From Acridotheres tristis (lineage: Eukaryota; Chordata; Aves; Passeriformes; Sturnidae), in assembly GCA_037013685.1 (NCBI GenBank), contig CM072895.1:8964463-9028462 (forward strand): a stretch of 64,000 nucleotides of DNA, given 5' to 3'. Under the pieces are notes generated by a model, which saw only the letters and a program-made list of their open reading frames with translations, made no database searches and had not been told where the DNA came from. A program made the position numbers and the translations under genes. Shown piece after piece: positions 1-12,800 of this stretch (within the stretch, counting starts at the first letter, position 1; each line of letters opens with the position of its first letter).

Positions 1-595
1 CATGGGAGTCATGATGAATTCCAACCTGCAAATTCAAATCAAAGTACTAACTCAAGCTACAATCAATAAGCAATCACACTGCTATTGAGGCAAATCCACA
101 GTCAGGGAAAGCTAACAGTGACTGAGTATGGTTTTGGCTTTGTGATTTGATCCAAAATGGCTTAAAGCCAGGAACAGAAATGAACCTGCTCGGTCTCCCG
201 TGCTCAAGGTTATCAGTTGTGTAAGGGGAAGTTCTTTAAGGCTTGTGAGACAGGGAAGGGATGTATTCTGGACCCTCCTGGACTCAGAATGTGATCTGTG
301 GTGAATAAGACATGTCACTGGGACATGGCAAATTTTCAGACCTTTGGTGGGAAGAAAAGACATAAGAACAAGATCATCTGGGTCTGCACGAGGATACATT
401 TAGCACAACCTCTGATGCTGGCCAGTTATGGATGCTTAAAAATGGAGTGCAGTAAGTCAGATACATTAAGGGCAATCCCTCCTTTGGCTGCATTTTGTCA
501 GCAGCCAGAAGCTGAGGGACATCCTGGATCGGAGCTGTTTCCACATCATCACAGCTATCAGTCTCTGGCTCTGTCCTTGGTGTCTGATGTGTATA
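1..595. other. non-coding, probably intronic sequence
   Basis: No exon, RNA gene or recognised repeat is visible. If the candidate exon starting at 749 is real, this stretch is the downstream part of its preceding intron. The short open frames in it lack splice context and protein-like composition. Confidence 0.4.

Positions 596-647
<52 letters not shown>
596..647. repeat. (AAT)n microsatellite
   Basis: About 17 near-perfect tandem AAT triplets. The array lies roughly 100 bp upstream of the splice acceptor of the candidate terminal exon. Its reverse strand reads as an isoleucine run only because ATT repeats contain no stop codon. Confidence 0.97.
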
Positions 648-748
648 GGAGGAATTTCCATTGTGGTTGCTACCACTTGGGATGATAGCTCACAGAGCAG
701 AGATAAGGGTTTTCTTGTTTAATTTCCTTTTCTTGTGTTTTCTTTCAG

Positions 749-971
749 CACCACCACGTTGCCTTCCTATATCAGGATAACCAATGGCTACATCACAGTC
801 AAACCTCCCATCTGGATTTCCAACCAGCTGGATCAGAGGCCACGTCCTGACCGTCCATCCCAGCCCCAGCCCACGAGCTCAGCCCCAGCCAGCCTTCCAT
901 GGCCATCAGTAACATTTCCTCTCTGCATGGCCATAGCTTCTTTTCTCCTGAACCTACTGCAGCCCTCCTGA
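749..971 (+). CDS. candidate terminal coding exon of an unidentified protein with a GPI-signal-like C-terminus
   Basis: A long pyrimidine tract ends in CAG at 746-748, a strong splice acceptor, and an open frame then runs to a TGA at 969-971. The exon would begin with the last base of a split codon and encode about 73 residues. Seen in order: a segment TLPSYIRITNGYITVKPP, a polar Pro/Arg/Gln/Ser-rich stretch (RPRPDRPSQPQPTSSAPAS), and a hydrophobic tail around SVTFPLCMAIASFLLNLL ending LLQPS. Small residues (SSAPAS), a short spacer and a terminal hydrophobic block are the usual layout of a GPI-attachment signal; that reading is inference. The upstream exons are outside the window and I do not recognise the protein. 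It may instead be a chance frame, since no other exon of this gene is visible. Confidence 0.38.
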
Positions 972-1600
972 CCACATTAGTATTACATGCAACCCCTTGG
1001 AATAGAGAAGAGAGATAATTTATGAACGAATTGGAGTTTAAGACAACAACAGTTACAAGCTGGACCTTCTCAGTGACTCAGTAGTGCCTTCTAGCTGATT
1101 TTGTCTCGTTGCCCAGATACATTTTGAAACTCTAAAGCTTTATTGTAACACTGACTTACATCTTCTTTTTGTAGAAGGATCTTTATTTCCCATAGTGCTA
1201 TGGGGTTTTGTAAAATAGACATGTTCATATAAAGAAAAAAAAAGAAAAAGAAAAAATGTATTTATTCGACTGGTAAACTTATTTTTCTTGTTGTATATGT
1301 TAATGACATCCCTATTAATCAGTAGTGATGGTGAAACAGATAAATTAATATTTCCTATGTTTGTTTTCTGACAACTCTGCAAATGTCTGAACTGACACCA
1401 AATGAATGCTTTCTTTGTTTCTTTAACGATAACATTTTACAGCAACTGTCCAATAAGTACATTTCTGCTGAACTTCCTTAGTTTACTTCTTTTATCTCAT
1501 TAGCATAGCTTACACTGAATAAACCAGATCCTGCTCTCTGGGGCCTGTGCCCATTAGAAGAATAAATGCATTCTTAACTCGTTAGCTGCCACAATCTAAA
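972..1600 (+). other. candidate 3' UTR with polyadenylation signals
   Basis: AT-rich sequence directly follows the candidate stop codon. AATAAA hexamers occur at 1518-1523 and 1561-1566, and another at 1767-1772 could serve a longer form. This assignment depends entirely on the preceding exon being real. Confidence 0.3.
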
Positions 1601-4600
1601 ATACCAGTTATTTTTACATTACTTAGTAAGTAATTAGTCAGGATAATCCTCTACATTCCCCCTGTTTTCTTTAACTAAACTATTTAACTTCTTTGGAAAT
1701 TACCAGTTTCCCTCTTTGCCCTGGGATCAATTCACCAGCTAACATAAATTAGGACACCTTTTGCTTAATAAAAAAATTGCTTTTAAAGTCTGGAATAATC
1801 CTACTTGGAATTATTTTCTTCTGTCCCTCACTTTATGTAAGCATAAGCCTACAACCTTTTCAAGCATAAATGAGAAAAGAACTTGGTCTGTCTATAGATT
1901 ATAAAGATGTAGTGTCCTGTTAATCTATAGAACTCCTTTGTACCAGTTGTATTAATGCCCATGGACAACCTGGAGGCAAAAAACATCTACAAATTCCTTT
2001 TTGTCTTGCTACCATGTGCTGATAGAGCTGATATCTCTGTGCTGAAATAATTATGTCTTGTCCAAAATCTGCTCAACACCACGGGAATCAAACTAACCCA
2101 TGTTTTGGAGACATACAGAACATTCTTCCATTTTTAAACTGATACCTGACTTAGATGGAAAAGTCATGACACCTTACCCTCACTGACAAATGTGCTTCCT
2201 ATCCAAACAGCTGTTTTTGAGCAATAAGATTTACAACATCTATGGGGAAAAAAAACACAGTGCCATCTTAAAAATTATCATGTTTTAAAAGGCATGTAGA
2301 TATTTTTTCACCACCAGAACATGATGAAAAATCTCTTTGGATGCAAGAGTGTAGAAAATGAGTTTTGGTTGAAATAATGGGGTTTTTTGCTAAGTCATCT
2401 ACAAACCAAAAGTCAAAACTATGTGATGAAAACATCTTATTTAGAAAAGAAGTCTCAAAAGCAGAAAAATACAATATAAGCTTTTCTTTATGGAAAAGCA
2501 GTGTTTCTTCACCTTGGAAAAAAATATAATGGTGATAATTATAATAACATTACTGGTAAAATTCTGGCTGAAAACAACCCTGTAATTTTCCCAGCAGCCT
2601 GCAGCCTGGTCTCTGGAGCTGCAGATGATTCCATGTAATCTGCAAGACTCTGCAGTGAGAGAGAGTTCAGAATTCACAGTTTGCTTGTTGTCATACCAAT
2701 TACTTCAGGAAAGTAAGTTAAAAGCAACTAGACTGCAAAAATCACAGGATTTCAAGATGAAATACTGAGCATTTCCATCATGCATCCCAGCCCATTTCCT
2801 CACAACGGCCAGGGACAATACAGGGAACTTCCTTTTAACTTTGCTCTATTTTTGACAGCAGGTTGTGTAGGTTTCTGGTCAATTTAAGTGGGTCATAGCC
2901 CAGAGTGCTATAAGCTTCCCCTTTTTTGTTTGGGGTTTTTTTTTTGTTTTTTTTGAAAGTACAACTGTTGATAAGGCTGAATGAAAAACTTTGAGCTTTG
3001 CCCCAAATGTGAGATTCAAACAGAGCCTGTTCATACTTTCATATTGTGTATTTTGGCTAGCAAAAGATTAGAGATGTTAGTTTTGGACAGAAGCCATTCA
3101 CCTTGCATAATATTTATTGCATAGAGATGGATATTGGAAACATATTTTGAGAACTTTCATTTTGGTTTTATTTGAGCTATTACTCTAGAAATGCCTTCAT
3201 TTGAATATAATGGTTTAAGAGACCTTCAAATTCAACATTAATGCATTTTTAAAATATTATTGGTTACTGAATTATAATGTCTTATTTACTAGAATATAAC
3301 TGAAAATAAGATAGGTAAATATTAAGGGTGATGATAAGTTACATAGTGAACAGCCAACAAACCAGAACCCATTGAATTTTATTTGTTGTAAACCAGATCG
3401 TATCCAGAAATTATTCTGTGGTACTGTCCCAGGAATAATTTCAGGTGTTGGAAAACCTACAGTAGAAATAGCCAAGACCATGTAAAGATAACTGGGAGAA
3501 AAAAAAGCAGAAAACAGAAACAATTTCACCAAGACTGTAAGAAAAAATCCAACAACAGGACTAGAAATACTAAAAATTCCAATTCTGAAGTTTCCCAGTC
3601 TGTGGCTTTCTCCATAACCTTCTGGGTTTTTTTTTTTTTACTTTTTGGTTTTTTTCTTTATATTAGGAGCACACAAATCTCTTCACACTCCCAGCTCTCA
3701 TTGTGCTGCACAGAATAGTCACTCTTATCACCAGTGAGGTTTTCTGAGTTGCTCCAGCACTGGACATTAATATTCAATATTAATTAGCTCAGATACTGTG
3801 GTGTGTTTGGCTATCACAGGATGTAAATGGCTTGGATATCAAAGTTTTATATATGTTTTAACATATTTACATTTCCTGGCATTTTGTCTGTAATTCTGGG
3901 AAAGTAATGAATTTTACTGGAACCCTTGTGCTGGTGCCCCACAATTGTGCAGTGCAGGTGTCAAAACAAGGTCTCTGTTGGATTTGGGGTCTACACAATA
4001 GATTTTTGCCACCTCGAAGCAGCTCCCTCAGTCATCTGAGCTCTCTCCAGCTCAGGAAGGAGACATGACTTAAAGGTTAAGTAGATTTCTGTAGATCTTA
4101 GCTCAGGAACTCCAAGTGAATGGCTTCAGCACAGGTCTCTAACCAAACACTTATTTTATTCTCTTGTTTTACTCTAAGGTACGACTTAGGGTCACTTTCT
4201 TCAATACAGGACCTGTTTGCAGAGCAGTGCTGGATAATGAACTCTCACTGTGGTTGATAAAATGGGTTGTTTACTAACCAGCTATGGCAGTCCAGAAATA
4301 ATTAAAGCATAGTAGTAGTGGTGGTTAGTACAGACTTTTGCACACTGGCACAATGGATCATGATTTCTGAATTTCTAAAGATTTTTCTAAACCATGAGTT
4401 TAAAACCTGGACTAGATTTAATACATGCTCTGGGAGCAACAGTGACTACCAGCTTCATGGGGCTTCAGTTTCTTCTGAGGGTTTCTCAGAAAACTAAAAG
4501 CTGACTTGACTCTTTCTTACAAAAAATGGATAGATTGTATGACAGATTCCTATGTTATCACAAGACTCCAAGAGCAGGAGATTTAGCAAAAACATGCATG

Positions 4601-6410
4601 CCCACCATATGCAATAGCAAACACTGGTGATCCTGCTTATCTCTGAGAATCAGGAGAGTCACCCAGTGTCTGGCAGTCCAGGGCATCACTTTGGGTGAGT
4701 CCAAAGCTCAGTGGCCACTGATTCATCTTCTCAGCTACAAGGGACACCAACACAGCTCACGTTAAATGTAACTGTAGCATTAGGAACAATTGTTGAGTAT
4801 CTGCCAAGATCTTGCCCTGGTGGAATAAATAATCTCATATCATCAGCAACAAATCTAATCTCTCTTCTTTCAGTGTTTTAATGCTTTTCTTGCTTAACTA
4901 CAGATACTATATTAACATGCACTGCCACTTGAAGAACCAGTCAGTAAGCTGGGACAGAAGGTATTTTGTATTTTATGACTGATGTAGTTTCTCTTCAATC
5001 TCTCGAGCTGTTGAATAATGCAATATGTCTTCTGGCAATAAATGATGAACATGATTTATGATAACTATGCTTTCTACAGGTGTCAAAAATCTGCTTTGCT
5101 CAACTTCCCTTCCCATTCCTTCAAGCTCCACTGTAATTTAGGAACACCCAAGGTACAGAGTTGTATATTTATCTAAGTTCTTCAATATACAATTGTGGAG
5201 AAAGAGAGAGATGGAAAGAGGGAGAACTTAATCTATGTTTAGTGCATTGATTAGTCAAATGATATGACTCAGTCATTACCATATACCACTGTTAGGGAGG
5301 AATTTCCCATCATATATTTATCTTAGAGAAACCAAAGTGCCAAAGTTATTATCTCAGCATAAGTGTTACCATGCCAAACTTTGCTTAGTACCGTATTGCT
5401 GTATTATATCCAAAAATTATATGGTCTTGTCATATCTCTGAAGTGATCAATGTTCCATGGAGTATGCTAAAACTCAGCTTCAATTTAAGCATGTTTCAGC
5501 TTAACTGAAGCAGAAAGATAATTTGCTGAAGTTTGAAATCATAGGGTGGCTGAGTAGGGTGTGTCTGTGTGTGTGGGGGGGTACATTTACGTGTGTATGT
5601 TGTCTGTGTTCTGTCCCAACCCAAATTCAGCCTTTTCTGTGACTAACATTTCAGGAGGCACCTTAATGTAGCTAAAGGCAGAGAGGTCTTTGCAATAAGT
5701 AGGCAATACTTTCCTTCTACAGGACTGATTAACCATCCTGCAGATTCATGCTCACACCGAAATCCAAATTGCATATTTGTCAGTTTTAAATTCAGATGTA
5801 TTTCAGATATTTTTTCCTGTTCTGCCTCCTGCTTTTGTGAACTGTTTTGAAGAGTGTAATAAAAAGATGCTTTCTAATATTATTTTATCAAAATATTTTT
5901 GTAGCATAATATATTAATAAAATGATATTATAAATCCATAGCGCAATAATCTTGTGTGTCTTGATTCTTTCCACTAAAAGCTAGAGAATCACTGAAAAAA
6001 AGGGAACATTCTGTCTGTGGGGCTTAGGCATGCTGCTTCTTTTATGCCCAACACCAACATGGGATGAAACACGGAGAAAGTAGAACTAAACTCTTTCCTT
6101 TTAACTCCTCCCTTCCCTGACTACTAAATCCATTTGCCTGGGTACTGTAAAACAGCACTGCAAGCCTTGGAGCTGCACCAGCAGCACCAGTTCCTGTCAC
6201 TGGTGTTAGACCTCAAGCACTGGTGCTGGGAAGCACAGAACCACCTCTGGTCTGGCACAAGAGGCAGTAGGGCCAGGAAAGGAGCCCTTCCATACAAACC
6301 AGCTGGAGAGTGTGCAAAAGCCCAGGTGGAGCATCCATGCTCACTCCTGGTGGCTGCAGGAAACTTTTCTCCCAATGATGTCCTTTGAACCACTGTTGTT
6401 GCCACTGGCA

Positions 6411-6470
6411 AAACAAAAAACAAACAAACAAACAAACAAAAAAACAAAAACAAAAAACACAAAACAAACC
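6411..6470. repeat. A-rich (CAAA)n tract
   Basis: Simple repeat of CAAA units interleaved with longer A runs. It could be the decayed tail of a retroposed sequence lying at about 6.13-6.40 kb, but I recognise no source sequence there, so only the simple repeat is supported. Confidence 0.8.
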
Positions 6471-9403
6471 CATTGAACTGTGTCTCCATTGGGGATGGAG
6501 TAGAAGCTGCCTCTCCAGATCAAGATACAGACACACAGATTCACTCATTTTTCTTGGCATATTGGCTTTTCTTGCATCCAAGCCGTGCCTTGTAGCTGAC
6601 ACTGCAGACTTCTTGCTGATCATTGTTTAGTTCTTAATTATGTGCTAAATCATTTGGTCTTTCACACACCATTTGGAGAGGACTCCACCAGCAAAGCTGG
6701 TTTAGAAATATCCACTGTAGGAAATACAGTGGGAGGTATAAACACTGGAGCTCGTTTGAATGAGCTAAACATGGCACAGGAAGGGCCTGTTGCAAAATAG
6801 AAGGGCAACTCTTGAAAAACAAAGCTAAAAAGAGTGCATCTATTGAAATACCAACCAGACTGCCAAAGCTTCTTGCCATCCTATCTTCGGAGTCTCAGCC
6901 CATCTGGAGAGTCTGTGTGGTCCAGCCATGGGCTATTCCTGGCCCTGGCAAATGTATTTGAGGCAGCATATCTGAGGGAAAACACACCACTGCTTGTGCA
7001 CTGAATCCCCACTGAAGAAGGAATGAGCTGCACCTGATTTGTGCAGGGACTGAACACATCGTGCCAGACTGGGGGAAAGCTGGAGTTCAGCTTAATGTTG
7101 TGGCAGTTGTCTGCTCCAGACTCATCCCAGAGATGTGTTCATCCAACACACACAAAGGGACTCCATAGCATCTCCAGGGGCTCAACTGGAGCAGAAGGAA
7201 CCACTGAAAAATGTATTAAAGTATCTGTGCCCAGTTAGATGTACACAAGGGATGTCCAAAGACAAAAATAACCAGACATCCATAAGTGTACTGCCAGTAA
7301 TGGAAACAATAGTAATGGGGGAAATAGTATGTGTCCAGATTGCTGAATAACTGGATGGTAGGAATACAATTACTGAATATCACTAGAGTCTTAAAATGAA
7401 AAACATTGAAACTATATAGAGCATTGAAAATTCTGTATGGGCCTTTTTAACATACAGTTTCTACCATTACAAAGAAGAGCAGTGAGTCCTGAAGACCTGA
7501 TTTATTTGAGCAGCAGGTCTCAATCCTGCAATCTCAAACATCTTGCTCCACAGCATGCCAGCACTTCATTTGCTAAGGCTGCACCTTTGGGTGCAAGCCA
7601 TCGTGCAAAGCACTGCACTTCATTCCACTTTCCACGTTTTCATTCCACTTGCATTCCATTTTCCACATTTAACAAGGATACAGTTAAAACAGCAGAACAA
7701 ATTCCACAGAGCCAAACCTCCACCAGGCTGTTTTTCAGAGGAATGGTAACAATAATAACTGCGACAGGGAGTTCTTGCTCACAGCCCTCATTCACACCTG
7801 GAGCTCCCTGCCTTCTTGGAATGAAATGCAGCTTGAACAAAGGGACCGAGATAATGTGAGAAAACATCAACAACAGGCAGATAGAGGCAAAGCAAATCAA
7901 AGACAGATGTAGGAAGGAGAGTGAGAGCTTTCTGCTTTGCTCTCATCCCATATCTCTATTGTCCTCTGGAATATCAGTTTGTTGTCCTAATGATATCGGT
8001 TCTCCAGTCCTCTTGTGTGACATATGCTGTTCTTTTTCTTTCTTCATATGAAAGCCATTGGTTTTCTTTATAAATTGATGGATACATAACCTTAATCAGC
8101 CCTACGTGACTGAATCATTTTGAACAGCAGTGCCCTTTTTCTTTCCTGCAGTTCTCTGCAGCTGTTTGTCTTGGCAAGGGTAGGTTTGTCCCCAGATTCA
8201 TCCTGTTTGAAGTCCTTTCCACCCACTCACGTTAGCCTGAGCATTCACCTCATTTTTAATGGGAGCATAATCATCTTCAGTTTTGCACTGGCGAAAACAA
8301 TTCTCAGAAGGCGAAGAGACAGAAGCTCACACCTACCCATCTGTATTGAACAAACTGTCTTCATCCAAACTGGAGGAGCCAAGCACTTCCAGGAATTTGC
8401 CAAGAATTGTTTTTCTCTTAGCAACGATCCAGACACAGATATAATCTGTGATATCATCTCTCCACCAGAAGGATCCTGTGAAGAGCCATTAGTTCAGACA
8501 AGGTGTGCTCTGTGTGGTGGTGGTGGACTGAAGGATGGACAATGCCAGCTGTGCTCTCCAGCTATGCCTGGGCCAACTTTGGCACACCCAATCCATGTAA
8601 CAACCTTATCCTGCTGCTGCCTTTTCCTCCAAGCAGCTCATGAACAGCCAACCATTTGTTTCATTGCTGTTTGTGGCACTGAGTCTGATTTGCCAGTGCT
8701 GAGTCCCAGAGAGACATCTCAGTGCAGAACCTGGGGCTGGAGGTAAAGCTTGGCTCCCCATGGCTGAGGGTTTAGTGATGGCACCAGCACCTGGATCCCT
8801 CCTGTGGCTGAGCAGACCTATAAAAAGATACATGAACTGAGGTCATGATGCATGTGAAGAGAGCAGAATTCTGAGCCCTGCTTGGTTTCTCTTAAAAATA
8901 CCTAACTTTCCCTGGAACCTCACCCTTCCTGGGCTATCTTTATCCAAAAACATTAGCACCAAAGGGGGTGAGAGGTGAGGGGAAGGTTAAAGTATTGCTG
9001 TTAATGGAAGACTCAGACATTAAAGGAGTATCCCAGGTTTGGAGCCTCTGTTGCCTGCTGCCAGGAGCAGGCCCTGCTTGAAAGGAAAGTACCTATCTCA
9101 GCATGCAGTCAAGAGGAATAATAAAACTCTGGTCATTCAGAGGCAGAGAAGAGGAGAAAAACACTCATAAATGTGCAGGTTTATGTTTCTCTTGAACTTT
9201 CAAAATAATGTTCTCTCCCACCCAGAGATTAGTCACAGAAGCAAATGATACCATATCTGGGAAAGAAGTCAGGTGGATGGAAATGATCTTTGGGGAGAGG
9301 AGGAAGGGAGCAGACATTTCCTTTTCTGCCTGCCTTGCTCACCTTCCCCTTTGTCTGAGACTGAATATACAAATGAAAGAGCAAGGAAAACATCAAGTGT
9401 TTG

Positions 9404-9456
9404 AGTCCAACCTAAGGCCAGTGGGGGCTTTAAGTCCATCCTCAGGCCAGTGGGGT
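9404..9456. repeat. imperfect 29-bp tandem duplication
   Basis: Two adjacent copies of a unit beginning AGTCCA(A/T)CCT and containing AGGCCAGTGGGG, starting at 9404 and 9433. A small local duplication with no evident function. Confidence 0.75.
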
Positions 9457-9786
9457 TTTTCTATTTCTGTCTGGTGGATTCAGGGAGCTGACTTTGCCAC
9501 TACTCTACAGTGCCTAGAGCTCCCACTCTGCAAGAAGCTTCATTTCTCCCAGAGGCCCCCATGAAATGATTTTCCACACATTTTTCCAGACTCAAATGAA
9601 AAAGAAAAGGCTAAGGGACTAATGAAAGCATGCTCATAAACACCATTCCCTGGGAAACACTAGCATTTGCTATGGTTTTCAAAACAAAATTCCAGGTCCT
9701 CCAAGTACTTCTGAAGCACTGAGTTGGGCTTCACAACACCCAGAGGTTTCTGGTAAAGAACAACCTCAGCCTCCTCTTAATAAGGT

Positions 9787-9880
9787 GGGAAAATGAGGCG
9801 GACAGTGGCTTTTATGACATGCCTGAAATCACGAGGGACATCTATGGGAGCAGGATTCAGAAGGCAGACCTTTCTCTATG
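9787..9880 (-). mobile_element. MIR-like SINE fragment
   Basis: The stretch follows the reverse-complement MIR core in order: GGGAAAATGAGGC, then TGACATGCCTGAAATCACGA (corresponding to the consensus part reading TGACTTGCCCAAGGTCACA), then GGGAGCAGGATTCAGAAGGCAGACC. MIRs are ancient tRNA-derived SINEs shared across amniotes. Diverged and truncated; no function implied. The consensus comparison is from memory. Confidence 0.6.
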
Positions 9881-12800
9881 GTACACTGTTCTCCAAAGCA
9901 TGGCTCATTTATTTCAATTAATAGAGCTTTATAAGGGCTCCCCTGCCACATTTTTTTGGCATGAATTACTGCAAAGACAGTGAATTAAAAGCACCAAAGG
10001 GCATCATTTTCTTTTAGTGTTTAAAGAAGCTGTTTCCATAAAAGCAAACTATGTGAAATTTGCCCAAAAGAGTAAACTTAGGAATAACATAAAGGATTAG
10101 AACTGAAAAATAGATGTCTTAAAAAAATCTCTTCTTAGAAAAGCCTGACCTGGCAGTTCAGCTCTGGAGTGGTCTCTCTGTGTAATACCACTCAAGTGGT
10201 TCAACCAGGCCTGGCTCCTGTCACAACATTCACTCAAGGGTTGCAGGATTAGGGGCTTCTCCAACCACAAGATGAAATTCTTCAAAAAGTGTAAAGCTAA
10301 TGCATGCAGCTCACTGTCTCCCCATTTTCTCTCTTCAAAAACCTGCAGGTAGGATTCAGTTCAAGTACCATGCGCTGTCTGAAAGCTGTCACCCAAACTT
10401 GCCTCCTTCAGTGGTGCCACCCAGACTGACTCAGCCCTTAGAGAAATATTTCCAGCTTATGTGACTTGCCAGCTATTTTAACAGAGGCTCTTGTGCTTGG
10501 TCCCAGTCAGTTCCTGCCCTCAGAATGCAGTTACACATGTAATGTTTACAAAGGCAACTCAGTTTGTCTCCTATAAAGGACAACCAGCTTCAAAATAATT
10601 TTAAAACAAAGCCAAAACTCAACAACTGATTCATATCCACTGTTTGCTGTGATCACATAAAATATCTCTGATGTGGGAGGCATGTGGCAGGATGCTTGCC
10701 AGGCAAGCTGTGAATTGGACAAGGTGAAAAATGAGCTGTAATCTCCACCTAAAATGCCTCCACTGCTTGACCATTTTAAAAATTACCATTTCACAGAGTT
10801 GCAGCCCATCCTCATCATCATAACATATTTTGGTCAAAACTGCAGGACTGACTGATGCTGTGACATTCAGTAAACATTCTGAACCTTGGCTGGCATCTCA
10901 CTTTTTTATGTCTAGTATCTCAGATAAACACTAAATAATCCACTATGAGAAAAACATGACTTCTTGTTACAATGTTCTTTCAGACTGCAAGTTCAAAATT
11001 AAAAGAAAAGAATAAATCATTTGGTTTGTACAAAACATGAAACAAATTTTAATTTTTTTTAAGTTCCCAAAAATAATAACCCATGTCACTGATAAACAGC
11101 AGTAATATTCAAATGTCAATAAATGAAAAAAAATCAGTATTTCTGCTCTAAATGAAAGTGTTGCTTACACTATTGATAGTTGAAACCATAGTTTCATTGT
11201 TGACCTGCACGTCTCCTCTCTCCTGTCATTCCTCTTCTCCTCCTGGTTTTGAGGTCAGGAACTGGATTTTCATTAGTCCAGATAGACGTTGAGGTCCATG
11301 CTTTTGCATGGAGTACCTTTTTTTTGAGTACTTCTTCATTCAGAGTTTATAAGGCCTTTTACTAAAATGATACATGGGCTCTATCTAAATCAAACTTCCT
11401 GCAATCCTCCCATCCTTCAGAAGTGCTGAAGACCTCAACTCAGTTCTCTCTCTTAGCAAACACTGCTTTGAATGAAATCACCCTGTGAAGAAAAATGTCA
11501 TTGCAATGTGATAATTTGATGATGATGATGCTGAAGTACTGAACCAAACCAATAATCTTTGGTCAAACCATAATCACAGCACTGAAATCCATTGGTTAAT
11601 CATGGAAACTTCATATTCAGTGTGGTCTGCTGAGCTGTTCTGAGGCATTATGAGAAATGGCCATAAGGAGGCTGACAGGAATGTACTTATGCTGTCATTC
11701 ACTTCGTGTGGTGTGCACACACCACATGTTTTGAAAAATTGGGTTAATGAGTAAGACCCAATATTTGAAATGAAGTTGTATGCATCCCCTGTTGTCTTTA
11801 TTGTGAGAAATGAGGCACCATTTTCACCATTTCACTCCATTTTCAGCTCTTTAAATTGCACTTTTTTCACCCATGATTTCTTTCACGACAGAGGTCTGTG
11901 GTCACACCTAGAGCATCAAACTGGGTGAAATTACAATGTGCTACAGGTGCTGAAGAGACTGCCTGGCTGGGGCAGTGGCAGCAAAGGTTCCTCTCAGAAG
12001 GAGACACCAGTGGGTGGGGGAGCTGTGATGGGGATCCACCAGCTGCAGAACATCTCTCTTGTTTTACCCTGAGGTCTCTGCACGCCCTTTGAGGAGCCAT
12101 GTGAAGGGCTGTAGGTGGCCACGCTGTCCTCACTGGGGCTGTCAGCTCATTCCACGGCTGGCACCATCAAGGCACAAGCACTGGGCCAGAAGCTGGGGGG
12201 AAATGGCTGGAATTTACCCTGAATTCCCTGCATTCCCAGGTGCCAGAGGGTTGTATGCTTGTGGTAGACCAATGTTTTGAAATCCATGGAATGGTCAAAT
12301 GTGCCAGTTCTTCTCACCTTGAAAGGCAGGCAGGCAACATGCACCAGTTCTCAGGCAGTGCCTTGCTGTGGAGCTTAAACCCATGCACAGGCATTCCCTG
12401 AAATACTTTTTGAGCTGGTCGTGCTTCCTGATGCTCCTCCCCTGTGCTGGGACACACAGATGCACAAAGCCAGCTCATCTCTGGAAAGGCAGCACAGGGA
12501 GCTGCTGCTTGCTTGGGTGGCTGCTGAACAGCTGTTTCAGCTATGACATAACTGCTTTTAAACTTCAAAAGAGATCTATTTCTGAGCTGAAATCATAGGG
12601 ATTGTTTCATAAAAGCAAGGGTGAGATGTTAGCAGGCCATGGAACGGGTAGTAGACACAGCAGCCCTGCAGAGCACACATAACATCCTGTCAGCCCTGTC
12701 TTCTGCTGACTTTCCCTCCTTAGGGGTCCAATCCTGCAATTTTTTCTCAAGCAATAACCTTATCCATGCCAACAGAGCCTGTTATTCCATCTGCTGGTAC

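Larger units (their letters stand above)
1601..9780. other. unique AT-rich non-coding DNA
   Basis: No exon or RNA gene is recognisable. Contents are minor: T-rich runs near 2936-2955 and 3627-3660, a short GT/G tract at 5562-5581, an A-rich CAAA tract at 6411-6470, and a 29-bp-period imperfect duplication at 9404-9456. The 208-codon frame at 8120-8746 shows no domain, no good start context and no splice structure, so I do not annotate it as a gene. Confidence 0.5.

Noticed and set aside
374..676. Minus-strand frame with a long isoleucine run
   Set aside because: Translation of the (AAT)n microsatellite.
8120..8746. 208-codon plus-strand frame with a cysteine-rich part
   Set aside because: The cysteine spacing (CALCGGGGLKDGQCQLC) looks zinc-finger-like but fits no family I know, and no splice sites or homologous flanks support it.
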